Of a stretch of DNA of 12,383 nucleotides, positions 5,581 to 12,383 are shown in pieces. This DNA is from UBA2632 sp964452155 (lineage in GTDB: Bacteria > Bacteroidota > Bacteroidia > Bacteroidales > Dysgonomonadaceae): assembly GCA_964452155.1 (NCBI GenBank), contig CAYVLC010000077.1, forward strand, positions 1-12,383. Direction: 5' to 3'. The notes beneath the pieces were generated by a model that ran no database searches, was not told the DNA's origin, and saw only the letters and a program-made list of their open reading frames with translations. The translations under genes were made by a program, and so were the position numbers. The stretch's first letter is position 1, and each line of letters begins with the position of its first letter.

Positions 5581-8148
5581 ATGAATAATAAATTTTCTAA
5601 GCGAGTAAAAGACATCATGGCCTATAGCCGTGAAGAAGCTGGAAGACTACAAAACAACTATATTGGTCCGGAACATCTCATGCTAGGCATTCTACGTGAT
5701 GGCGAAGGACTAGCAATACAGATTTTGCAGGATTTTGATGTAAACCTGAAAACTCTGAAAGAACAAATAGATTCACAGATAAAAGAAATGCAAGAACCTC
5801 TTGAAGGAGATGGTGACTTGGTAGTAACTAAAAGCACAGAAAAAGTCTTAAAGATGAGTATATTGGAAGCACGCATTACAAAGAGTGTTCCAACAGATTC
5901 AGAGCATTTGCTTTTGGCTTTACTAAAGGACAAAAAAACATTGATTAATTCAATATTAAATTCATTCAATATTGATTATTCTAGCACGCTACTCTACGTA
6001 AAAAGTATTGCAGATACTAGAAATGACAAAGAAATGGATGAAAGTACAGATACTCCGATAATGGGACCAAATTTCACTGATGACGACGACGACGACGATA
6101 TGAAAGAACGCCCCTCTTCGCAAAACCCAGTTGGTGGTGGAGGAGCTGCAAAAGCAACTTCTGATACACCAGTGTTGGATAATTTCGGAACTGATATTAC
6201 CAAGGCAGCTTCTGAAAACAGATTAGACCCTATAGTTGGTCGAGAAAAAGAAATTGAGCGTTTGTCTCAAATTCTAAGTCGCCGCAAAAAGAACAATCCA
6301 GTACTTATTGGAGAACCAGGTGTGGGTAAGTCTGCCATAGTAGAAGGACTAGCACTACGCATTATACAGAAAAAAGTATCGCGTATTTTGTTTGATAAAC
6401 GAGTAATAGCACTAGACATGGCTTCTATTGTTGCCGGAACAAAATATCGTGGGCAATTTGAAGAGCGCATTAAAGCAATCTTGAATGAATTATCGAAAAA
6501 CCCGAATATAATTCTGTTTATCGACGAAATTCACACTATTGTTGGTGCTGGTGGTGCTGCTGGCTCACTAGATGCTGCCAATATGCTTAAACCTGCTCTT
6601 GCAAGAGGCGAAATACAATGTGTGGGTGCTACAACACTCGACGAATACAGAAAGAACATCGAAAAGGATGGCGCTTTGGAACGTCGTTTCCAGAAAATAA
6701 TTGTTGAACCTACCACCTCTGAAGAGACGTTGCAGATATTACAAAACATCAAGGACAGATACGAAGAGCATCACAATGTAAGATATACAGACGAAGCACT
6801 AAAAGCATGTGTAACACTTACAGAGCGATACGTTAGCGACCGTAACTTTCCCGATAAAGCTATTGATGCATTAGACGAGGCCGGCTCGCGTGTACATATT
6901 TCCAATATTACTATTCCAAAGACAATAGAGAAAATGGAACAGGAATTGGAAGAGGTAGAACAACAAAAAAACGATGCTGTAAAAGCTCAGAAATATGAGC
7001 TGGCAGCAAGCTATCGCGACAAGCAACGTCAACTATTGATAGCACTTGAAGCAGAAGAAGAACGCTGGCAAAAAGAAATTAAAGAGAAACCAGAAGTTGT
7101 GGACGATCAAAAAGTAGCTGAAGTAGTTGCTATGATTTCGGGAGTTCCTGTACAGCGTATTGCTCAAGCAGAGGGGCAAAGGTTGATGCAAATGAAAGAC
7201 GTACTTCAATCTCAAGTGATTGGTCAGAACGAGGCCATTGATAAAATTGTAAAAGCCATTCAGCGTAATCGTGTTGGTCTAAAAGATCCCAACAAACCTA
7301 TTGGCACATTCATGTTCTTGGGCCCAACAGGTGTTGGTAAGACTCACCTAGCCAAAAAGCTTGCTCAGTTTTTATTTGACACTACCGACAATCTTATAAG
7401 GGTTGACATGAGCGAGTACATGGAAAAATTCACTGTTTCGCGTCTGGTTGGAGCACCTCCCGGATACGTTGGATACGAAGAAGGTGGTCAACTTACAGAA
7501 AAAGTAAGACACAAACCTTACTCTGTTGTACTACTTGACGAAATAGAGAAGGCTCACCCCGATGTGTTCAATTTGCTACTGCAAGTGTTGGACGAAGGAC
7601 ATATAACTGATAGTTTAGGTCGGAAAATTGATTTCAAGAACACAATTCTTATAATGACCTCAAACATTGGTACACGGCAGTTGAAAGACTTTGGCAGAGG
7701 GGTTGGTTTCAGCACCTCATCAGACCTTACCGATGCAGAACACTCACGCAGTGTAATCAAAAAAGCATTATCTAAAGCTTTTGCTCCAGAATTTCTTAAT
7801 AGAGTTGACGATTTGGTGATGTTTGACCAATTAAGCAAAGAGTCAATTTATAAGATAATCGATTTAGAGCTTGATGGCTTTTACAAGCGTGTAAAAGAGT
7901 TAGGATTTACAATTGAAATATCTGACGAAGCAAAAGAATTTATTGCCTCAAAAGGATACGATGTTCAGTTTGGTGCTCGCCCATTGAAACGTGCAATTCA
8001 AAAATACTTGGAAGACGAAATGGCCGAAATGATTATACTAACCAGTGTGAGCGAAGGCGATAACATTAAAGTAGAGTTTGATAAAGAAAATCAGAAAATA
8101 ATAATGAACGTGGCAAAAGCTTTAGAGGCTAAGGCCAAGTTGAAGTAA
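5581..8148 (+). CDS. clpC: ATP-dependent Clp protease ATP-binding subunit ClpC
   Basis: ClpC is a hexameric AAA+ unfoldase that feeds damaged or regulatory proteins to ClpP in the cytoplasm. The order of parts is: Clp N-domain (two repeats, about 1-145), a linker (about 146-200) with seven consecutive Asp (167-173) and a Gly-rich stretch, AAA1 with Walker A GEPGVGKS (244-251) and Walker B ILFIDE (311-316), a short coiled-coil/UVR-like middle domain (about 450-500, KAQKYELAASYRDK), AAA2 with Walker A GPTGVGKT (581-588) and Walker B VVLLDE (649-654), and the C-terminal D2-small domain. GVGF at 707-710 sits where the ClpP-binding loop is expected. At 855 residues with a short middle domain this is ClpC rather than ClpB. 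A GAGAGG Shine-Dalgarno sequence lies 8 nt before the ATG. No mcsA, mcsB or ctsR homologues adjoin it, unlike in Firmicutes. It appears monocistronic. Confidence 0.95.
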   Translation: MNNKFSKRVKDIMAYSREEAGRLQNNYIGPEHLMLGILRDGEGLAIQILQDFDVNLKTLKEQIDSQIKEMQEPLEGDGDLVVTKSTEKVLKMSILEARITKSVPTDSEHLLLALLKDKKTLINSILNSFNIDYSSTLLYVKSIADTRNDKEMDESTDTPIMGPNFTDDDDDDDMKERPSSQNPVGGGGAAKATSDTPVLDNFGTDITKAASENRLDPIVGREKEIERLSQILSRRKKNNPVLIGEPGVGKSAIVEGLALRIIQKKVSRILFDKRVIALDMASIVAGTKYRGQFEERIKAILNELSKNPNIILFIDEIHTIVGAGGAAGSLDAANMLKPALARGEIQCVGATTLDEYRKNIEKDGALERRFQKIIVEPTTSEETLQILQNIKDRYEEHHNVRYTDEALKACVTLTERYVSDRNFPDKAIDALDEAGSRVHISNITIPKTIEKMEQELEEVEQQKNDAVKAQKYELAASYRDKQRQLLIALEAEEERWQKEIKEKPEVVDDQKVAEVVAMISGVPVQRIAQAEGQRLMQMKDVLQSQVIGQNEAIDKIVKAIQRNRVGLKDPNKPIGTFMFLGPTGVGKTHLAKKLAQFLFDTTDNLIRVDMSEYMEKFTVSRLVGAPPGYVGYEEGGQLTEKVRHKPYSVVLLDEIEKAHPDVFNLLLQVLDEGHITDSLGRKIDFKNTILIMTSNIGTRQLKDFGRGVGFSTSSDLTDAEHSRSVIKKALSKAFAPEFLNRVDDLVMFDQLSKESIYKIIDLELDGFYKRVKELGFTIEISDEAKEFIASKGYDVQFGARPLKRAIQKYLEDEMAEMIILTSVSEGDNIKVEFDKENQKIIMNVAKALEAKAKLK

Positions 8149-8189
8149 CGTTCAGAGAGATAACTTATAGCAAAAGTTATAGCATATAT

Positions 8190-8228
8190 AAAAACCGTTT
8201 GTTGTTTGAGTACAACAAACGGTTTTTT
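8190..8228 (+). terminator. Terminator of clpC, probably bidirectional
   Basis: A perfect 15-bp stem (8191-8205 with 8212-8226, AAAACCGTTTGTTGT and its complement) encloses a 6-nt loop. Six T follow on the plus strand, ending at 8228. Five A precede the GC core on the plus strand (8190-8194), so it can also act on the convergent fumarase operon, which ends at 8324. Confidence 0.92.
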
Positions 8229-8323
8229 ATATTTTCTCAGTTAGCACTATTCTCTCTTGAGTTGTGCTGTTTCTCTATTCTTTGAAAACTAAAAGAATCA
8301 GTGCAACACAAAATTTATTCCGT

Positions 8324-8875
8324 CTAAGAATATTTCGCTCTTCCTAACTCATAGCTATCATTCCCTTTAGAATCTATGGCTACAATAACAGGAAGTTCGT
8401 TTACTTGTAGCTTACGAATAGCCTCTGTGCCAAGTTCATCAAAGGCAATCACCTCGGCACTCACCACGCAGCGAGCCATTAATGCAGCAGCACCACCTAT
8501 TGCAGCAAAGTAAACTCCTGTATGCTCTCTTATTGAGTCGATGACCTCTTTGCTACGCGATCCTTTGCCAATCATAACCTTCAAGCCATGTTCTATCAGC
8601 AAAGGAGAATAGGCATCCATGCGTCCACCTGTTGTGGGGCCAACCGAGCCAATGGGTTTGCCAGGCTTGGCTGGGCACGGACCTGCATAATAGATAGCTT
8701 GCCCCACAAAGTCGAAAGGCATTTCTTCTCCTCTTTCTATCATTTCGCACAAACGCTTGTGTGCAGCATCTCGCCCAGTGTAAATTGTGCCTGATATATA
8801 CACCATGTCTCCAGCTTTCAACGATTCAATTTTCTCGTTTGTGAAAGGAGCTTCCAATACAATTCTATCTTCCAT
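8324..8875 (-). CDS. Class I fumarase/mesaconase-type hydratase, beta subunit
   Basis: This is the C-terminal-domain subunit of a two-subunit class I (4Fe-4S) hydro-lyase: fumarase, L-tartrate dehydratase or mesaconase. It is 183 residues from ATG 8875. Family motifs are GTIYTGRDAAH (29-39), YYAGPCPA (62-69), GPTTGGRMD (79-87) and the GG pair at 127-128. GPTTGGRMD has Gly where GPTTSGRMD is more usual in my recall. An in-frame upstream ATG at 8917 would overlap the alpha gene by 37 bp and add unrelated residues. ATG 8875 starts 5 nt after the alpha stop and is preferred. The last gene of the operon, it ends before the hairpin shared with clpC. The substrate is inferred from context: mesaconate to citramalate is my leading guess, fumarate to malate the main alternative. 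Confidence 0.88.
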   Translation of the reverse strand: MEDRIVLEAPFTNEKIESLKAGDMVYISGTIYTGRDAAHKRLCEMIERGEEMPFDFVGQAIYYAGPCPAKPGKPIGSVGPTTGGRMDAYSPLLIEHGLKVMIGKGSRSKEVIDSIREHTGVYFAAIGGAAALMARCVVSAEVIAFDELGTEAIRKLQVNELPVIVAIDSKGNDSYELGRAKYS

Positions 8876-8880
8876 CTTTA

Positions 8881-9723
8881 CTATAATTTTCCTTCGGCAT
8901 GTCGTGTTGCATGACAACCAATGTTCACTGCAACAGGCAACCCTGCAATATGTGTAGCACTGGTCATGATAGTAACATCAAGAGCAGTAGTTGTGCCCCC
9001 AAATCCTGCAGGCCCAATTCCCAGTTTATTGATCGCTTTCAGAAGTTCGGCCTCCAATCTTGCAAGAGTTTCATTTTCATTGATTGTACCAACCGGAGTT
9101 AGCAGTGCTTTCTTACTTAAATAAGCAGCTCGCTCCATTGTTCCGCCAATGCCTACACCCACAATAATGGGAGGGCAGGGATTTCCACCAGCAGACGAAA
9201 TAGTATCGAGCACAAACTTTTTGATGCCCTCTACCCCATCACTCGGAGTAAGCATTTTCAATCCGCTTTTGTTTTCGCTACCAAATCCTTTTGGTGCAAC
9301 CACAATATTGAATTCTGAGCCCGGAACAATTTCGTAATGGATTATTGCTGGTGTATTGTCTTTGGTGTTAACCCTTTCTATTGGACAGTTTACAACCGAC
9401 ATTCTCAAATAACCTTTTCTGTATCCATTTCTCACACCTTCGTTGATGGCATCTTCTACGAAACCATCAACAATATGAACATCCTGACCCATTGTCACAA
9501 ACACAACAGTAAGACCAGTATCTTGGCAAATAGGATTTTTTTCCTCTTTGGCTATTTGGGCATTCTTTATTAGTGTTGCTAAAATCTCTCTCCCCAAAGG
9601 AGATTGCTCCGTTTGCAAACTACTTTTGAAACCAGATTCTATATCGTCAGTAATTACACAACATGCCTCAATGCATAGTTGCTCTACCAACAGAGCTATT
9701 TGCGGGGCTTTTATTTCTCTCAT
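8881..9723 (-). CDS. Class I fumarase/mesaconase-type hydratase, alpha subunit
   Basis: This is the iron-sulfur subunit of the two-subunit class I hydratase, 280 residues long and full length for the family. The three cluster ligands expected for a 4Fe-4S site are visible: Cys66 in PICQDTG, Cys183 in GNPCPP and Cys270 in NIGCHATRHAEG. The substrate-binding region includes RMSVVNCPIERVNTKDNTP, and GVGIGGTMERAAYLSKKAL follows the second Cys. The enzyme adds or removes water across a trans double bond in the cytoplasm and would be oxygen sensitive. ATG 9723 lies 5 nt after the stop of the P-loop gene, and the beta subunit follows 5 nt after this one, so translation is probably coupled. Bacteroidota usually carry a single-chain fumarase for the succinate pathway, so this split form in a catabolic-looking operon suggests a dedicated substrate such as mesaconate. 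Confidence 0.92.
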   Translation of the reverse strand: MREIKAPQIALLVEQLCIEACCVITDDIESGFKSSLQTEQSPLGREILATLIKNAQIAKEEKNPICQDTGLTVVFVTMGQDVHIVDGFVEDAINEGVRNGYRKGYLRMSVVNCPIERVNTKDNTPAIIHYEIVPGSEFNIVVAPKGFGSENKSGLKMLTPSDGVEGIKKFVLDTISSAGGNPCPPIIVGVGIGGTMERAAYLSKKALLTPVGTINENETLARLEAELLKAINKLGIGPAGFGGTTTALDVTIMTSATHIAGLPVAVNIGCHATRHAEGKL

Positions 9724-9728
9724 TCCAA

Positions 9729-10664
9729 TTATTGTCTCTTTAAGAAATACAATGTATTCCTATTTTCCAAATCATCCAGATTTCCGTCAATAACACCTAT
9801 CAGATTAAAAACTTTTGTTTTAGGGTCTTGTATCAATTTTTTCAGAACCGAAAAATGCTCTATTTCAGAGGTGTTATTTACATGAAAACGAGCACCATCA
9901 CATAGTATTATCTCATCTCCCATCTGTATATGATCTTCGTCATAGTACGATACATCCAAATTTCGAGAAAGCATTTTTTGCGATAAAAGTTCAAGCTTGT
10001 CAAGATCGACTTTTGGCTCTTTCAAAAATTTGAGAACAAAACCATTCCGAATATCCGAACTGTAGAAATTGTCAGTAGATATACTAAAATCATTTTGTAA
10101 AACTTGCGCCACCACCTCTTCGGCAGTATGCGCCATCTTTCTAAACTTGAGCGACTGATGCACTATCTCATAAATGCTCTGAGGAATAGGACCAAATATG
10201 GTGGGACGAGTTACAATTATCTCCTCTCCTATCCCTACAATAATATCGGCATTGAGCCCCAGTGCGTCATATAACAAGTTGAAGTGTTCTATCACAACGC
10301 GTCTTTTCATCTTCAGCACTGCTTTCACAAAATCTACAATTTCGTACATTTGCGTAAATGCCATCTGAAAACGCATATCTAAATGATAAGTTGCTGCATC
10401 AGGAATATCTTGCATCAAGTCTCTCACTTGCATTATTTTGCGGGGATTGATAATGTCATCATCGTTAGACAATTCAAGACCGGGAAACATTCCATTTATC
10501 AAGGAAGATTTTCCAGAACCTGCATCGCCTACAATACCAATTAAACTGTCGCTGTAATGCAAATGCTTTTGAGCAATTTGTTCTCCTAGAAACATTAACC
10601 GCTCTCTCCCTCTTGGCGCAAAATATTGCGAGGAAACCATATATTCTTGAATGAGGTTGCGCAT
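9729..10664 (-). CDS. P-loop NTPase with C-terminal AlaRS-type SAD-like domain
   Basis: This 311-residue cytoplasmic protein has no established function that I know of. The N-terminal half is a P-loop NTPase: Walker A GDAGSGKS (46-53) after the strand SLIGIV, and a Walker-B-like strand RRVVIEHF (121-128). The segment LSNDDDIINPRK after the P-loop recalls small-molecule kinases. The C-terminal part (about 225-311) resembles the second additional domain (SAD) of alanyl-tRNA synthetase: CDGARFHVNNTSEIEHF (255-271) parallels the synthetase CGGTHV..NTGEI..F motif, with two extra residues between the Cys and the His. I recall such proteins being named alanine-tRNA synthetase second additional domain-containing. 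It is not a tRNA synthetase, since it has no class II catalytic core. An in-frame TAA lies about 21 nt upstream of ATG 10664, fixing the start. It follows DUF4387 by 65 bp and precedes the hydratase alpha gene by 5 nt, so it is embedded in the operon. Confidence 0.8.
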   Translation of the reverse strand: MRNLIQEYMVSSQYFAPRGRERLMFLGEQIAQKHLHYSDSLIGIVGDAGSGKSSLINGMFPGLELSNDDDIINPRKIMQVRDLMQDIPDAATYHLDMRFQMAFTQMYEIVDFVKAVLKMKRRVVIEHFNLLYDALGLNADIIVGIGEEIIVTRPTIFGPIPQSIYEIVHQSLKFRKMAHTAEEVVAQVLQNDFSISTDNFYSSDIRNGFVLKFLKEPKVDLDKLELLSQKMLSRNLDVSYYDEDHIQMGDEIILCDGARFHVNNTSEIEHFSVLKKLIQDPKTKVFNLIGVIDGNLDDLENRNTLYFLKRQ

Positions 10665-10710
10665 AAGCCTATGTTGTTGTTTAATTTAATTGACCAAATC
10701 AATGTACCGT

Positions 10711-10718
10711 CCCCCCCC
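10711..10718. repeat. Homopolymer C8/G8 tract between DUF4387 and the P-loop gene
   Basis: Eight consecutive C on the plus strand read as GAGGAGGGGGGGGAC in the operon mRNA. The tract starts 11 nt after the DUF4387 stop and ends about 46 nt before the P-loop start codon. It is the longest G/C homopolymer I see in this A/T-rich window. It could slip during replication or be miscounted in sequencing. It lies outside both genes, so it does not affect either frame. Confidence 0.85.
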
Positions 10719-10729
10719 TCCTCTTTTAA

Positions 10730-11047
10730 TTAGAGAGTAAACTTGAATTTCATAAAAGGTGCATGTTGCTGAGCTCCATACACATCTGTTTCGCCGAGCG
10801 AACCCGAAGGTATGGGTCTTACGATGGTTACTTTTACTGCTTTTGCAGGATCGAAATAGACCAAACTTATTATGTCAGATTCGGGAATGTTGTACAGCAA
10901 TGCAAAGTCTTTCTCATTGATAGATTTTGCTTCTTTTACTCTCTCGTACATTTCAAACTCTTTGAAAATTACATCAAAAGTCAATTCGTAAGGACCTGAG
11001 TTTTTACTTCTTATTACTGAGGCTATATCTTGTAATTTGTATTCCAT
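10730..11047 (-). CDS. DUF4387 domain-containing protein
   Basis: This 105-residue cytoplasmic protein is full length for DUF4387. The family signature is clear: IRSKNSGPYELTFDVIF near the N terminus (12-28), FALLYNIPESDI in the middle, and the C-terminal PSGSLGETDVYGAQQHAP. Its function is unknown. It starts 11 nt after the stop of the AtuA-like gene, and the two families are usually neighbours, which suggests that they act together. The RSKNSGP segment resembles the conserved RSGDKG stretch of the C-terminal domain found in longer AtuA proteins. It may therefore be a detached version of that domain, but this is inference. Confidence 0.88.
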   Translation of the reverse strand: MEYKLQDIASVIRSKNSGPYELTFDVIFKEFEMYERVKEAKSINEKDFALLYNIPESDIISLVYFDPAKAVKVTIVRPIPSGSLGETDVYGAQQHAPFMKFKFTL

Positions 11048-11058
11048 TGTTTTGCTAT

Positions 11059-12383
11059 TTAAGATTGTTTGTTAAACTCTATGTATTCTATGGGGAAAAC
11101 GTCGGTAGGGTTATCTATTTTCAATAGATGATACACACTAAACTCATACACTTCGCCCATTTCAGCATCGGATGGAGAGAATGGAAAAGCAAGATTCCCA
11201 GCAGTTGCTATGCGTCCTTCGTAACCAAAGTGCAGCATTGTGCTACGTGCAAATCCACAAATAGTGCTTGCTTGCTCTTGGGTGGGGGCAACAGCCTCAA
11301 TGATAATCATCAGTTCATGGCCCAGCTCCTCATCTACATGGTCAAACATGGCCATCACACCATTCTTTCCGTAGATTTTAAAATCGAGGAAAAAATCGGT
11401 GATACCATAGTTTTCAAAGTTGTTCTGAACCCTATCTTTCACACTTTGTGTGATACTATCGATTTTCGAAATCATGATGGGGTCTTTCACTCCAGCGCAC
11501 GAAATGGTGCGATAGCCCACTTTTCTTACCCCTTCGAGTTTCACAAAATAATCGTCAGTGGAAACAAACCTACTTCCCGACACCTTCACTTTATCATCGT
11601 CCAATTGTACAAACTCGCACTCATGCAAGTTGATAGCCCCTCCAGGCCCAGGGAGGATGTAGGGATTGCTTTTTTCATACAGTGTATGTGCAGCAACAGA
11701 CAGCGTAGTACATTTGCGCAGTGGCGACAGAGGCTCTAGCACAAAGTTGTCTTTGCGCAGATATCCAAACATGCTATCGCTACCGCTACCAGGCAATGCA
11801 GCAATAGCCGCACACTCCAATATTTTACCTAAATGAATGGCTAGTCCTTTATCAAAACCCTCTTTAATAGCAAGTGCCGCAAACACAGATGGATCGTAAG
11901 ACCTACCCGCTAAAATCACATCGGCACCCTGCTCTAAAGCTTCCATAAATGGTTCTTCGCCCATTTGTGCTACAATTCTAACAGTATCGTCAACATCGGC
12001 TTCTGTTATCTGCTTGGCAGGAAACAAAGGCTCTATATTGCCCTCTTTTAAATTCTGTTTGATAAAATCTTTATCAAATTCAGATTGTATAACAGCCATT
12101 TTAAAAGAGAGACTCTTCTCTCTTGCTATCTCTTTTATAATATCTACGCAGAATGCCACATGAGGCCTTCCACCCGAACCTCCCGCTGTTCCAATAATTA
12201 CAGGAATGTTTTGCTCTAAAGCTGCAGGAATCATTATTTCTAAATCTCTCTTCACCGAGTTTCTGTCAGTAAAAGATTTTCCCGCTCCTAAGTAATAAGG
12301 ACCCGGGTCGGTAGAACCCGCATCAACTGCTATTACGTGAGGTTTGCGTTTCATTCCTTCTTCAAATGATTCCATTGGGAAAC
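11059..12383 (-). CDS. AtuA/DUF1446 family protein, 5' end outside the window
   Basis: This belongs to the acyclic terpene utilisation AtuA family (DUF1446). The biochemical role is unproven even for the founding Pseudomonas protein of citronellol/geraniol catabolism, and terpene use is not implied here. Motifs, numbered from the in-frame ATG at 12375, are VIAVDAGSTDPGPYYLGAG (14-32), GTAGGSGGRPH (62-72), LAGRSYDP (155-162) and GKILECAAIAALPGSGSDS (183-201). That ATG is probably an internal methionine. The frame continues upstream as ..FP, and family members begin with a short segment ending G-x-P-x-ESF, so the true start is likely a few to about 20 codons beyond the right edge. No C-terminal AtuA domain follows; the separate DUF4387 gene starts 11 nt after the stop. 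It is the first visible gene of the hydratase operon. Confidence 0.87.
   Translation of the reverse strand, partial: FPMESFEEGMKRKPHVIAVDAGSTDPGPYYLGAGKSFTDRNSVKRDLEIMIPAALEQNIPVIIGTAGGSGGRPHVAFCVDIIKEIAREKSLSFKMAVIQSEFDKDFIKQNLKEGNIEPLFPAKQITEADVDDTVRIVAQMGEEPFMEALEQGADVILAGRSYDPSVFAALAIKEGFDKGLAIHLGKILECAAIAALPGSGSDSMFGYLRKDNFVLEPLSPLRKCTTLSVAAHTLYEKSNPYILPGPGGAINLHECEFVQLDDDKVKVSGSRFVSTDDYFVKLEGVRKVGYRTISCAGVKDPIMISKIDSITQSVKDRVQNNFENYGITDFFLDFKIYGKNGVMAMFDHVDEELGHELMIIIEAVAPTQEQASTICGFARSTMLHFGYEGRIATAGNLAFPFSPSDAEMGEVYEFSVYHLLKIDNPTDVFPIEYIEFNKQS

Noticed and set aside
8160..8180. Inverted repeat ATAACTT / AAGTTAT just after clpC
   Set aside because: It has a short A/T-only stem with no T tract, and the strong hairpin at 8191-8226 already accounts for termination.
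8241..8267. Partial CIRCE-like element: TTAGCACTA, 9-nt spacer, GAGTTGTGC
   Set aside because: The left arm matches 8 of 9 bases of the HrcA operator and the spacer is right, but the right arm matches only its first four bases. It lies between two convergent genes, after the clpC terminator, with no promoter nearby.
8553..8750. Minus-strand alternative frame inside the hydratase beta gene
   Set aside because: The beta-subunit frame has all the family motifs. This overlapping frame is basic, Trp/Arg rich and unrelated to any family I recognise.
11128..11739. Long plus-strand open frame of about 200 codons opposite the AtuA-like gene
   Set aside because: It is antisense to a clear family member, rich in His, Ser and Cys with no recognisable domain, and is explained as a shadow of the minus-strand coding sequence.

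Overview
The window looks like a draft or metagenome-assembled scaffold from a low-GC member of the Bacteroidota, probably an anaerobic Bacteroidales. Four things point there: promoter-like TTTG / TAnnTTTG elements, mostly weak Shine-Dalgarno sequences, a periplasmic S9 peptidase with a typical Bacteroidota signal peptide, and an oxygen-labile class I fumarase. A run of exactly 100 N (2029-2128) marks a scaffold join inside a gene. This assignment is inference; no rRNA or other phylogenetic marker is present.

Layout from left to right. Positions 1-356 hold no convincing gene: there is a palindrome with a 12-bp tandem repeat, a possible ORF start running off the left edge, and a good minus-strand terminator. 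Then come two minus-strand genes that are probably co-transcribed in the order SDR oxidoreductase then S9D glutamyl-endopeptidase-like protease. A divergent promoter region (about 3253-3386) separates them from a plus-strand block: a DUF2007 protein, an AI-2E/UPF0118 membrane protein, Dps ferritin, and the ClpC unfoldase. Dps and ClpC have their own promoter candidates; the one upstream of clpC includes a close match to a sigma-54 -24/-12 element. A perfect 15-bp hairpin at 8191-8226 ends clpC and can also serve the convergent operon.

The right third (8324-12383, minus strand) is the most interesting part. It is a five-gene operon, in transcription order: AtuA/DUF1446 family protein (its 5' end lies outside the window), DUF4387 protein, a P-loop NTPase carrying an alanyl-tRNA-synthetase-type SAD-like domain, and the alpha and beta subunits of a two-subunit class I fumarase-type hydratase. 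From the families involved, I infer that the hydratase may act as mesaconase in the methylaspartate route of glutamate fermentation (glutamate, 3-methylaspartate, mesaconate, citramalate, acetate + pyruvate). If so, glutamate mutase and methylaspartate ammonia-lyase genes would be expected just beyond the right edge. The roles of the AtuA-like, DUF4387 and P-loop/SAD proteins in such operons are, to my knowledge, not established. They form the candidate undescribed system in this window.

The other genes are ordinary stress and housekeeping functions: iron storage and DNA protection, protein quality control, periplasmic peptide breakdown and a short-chain dehydrogenase.
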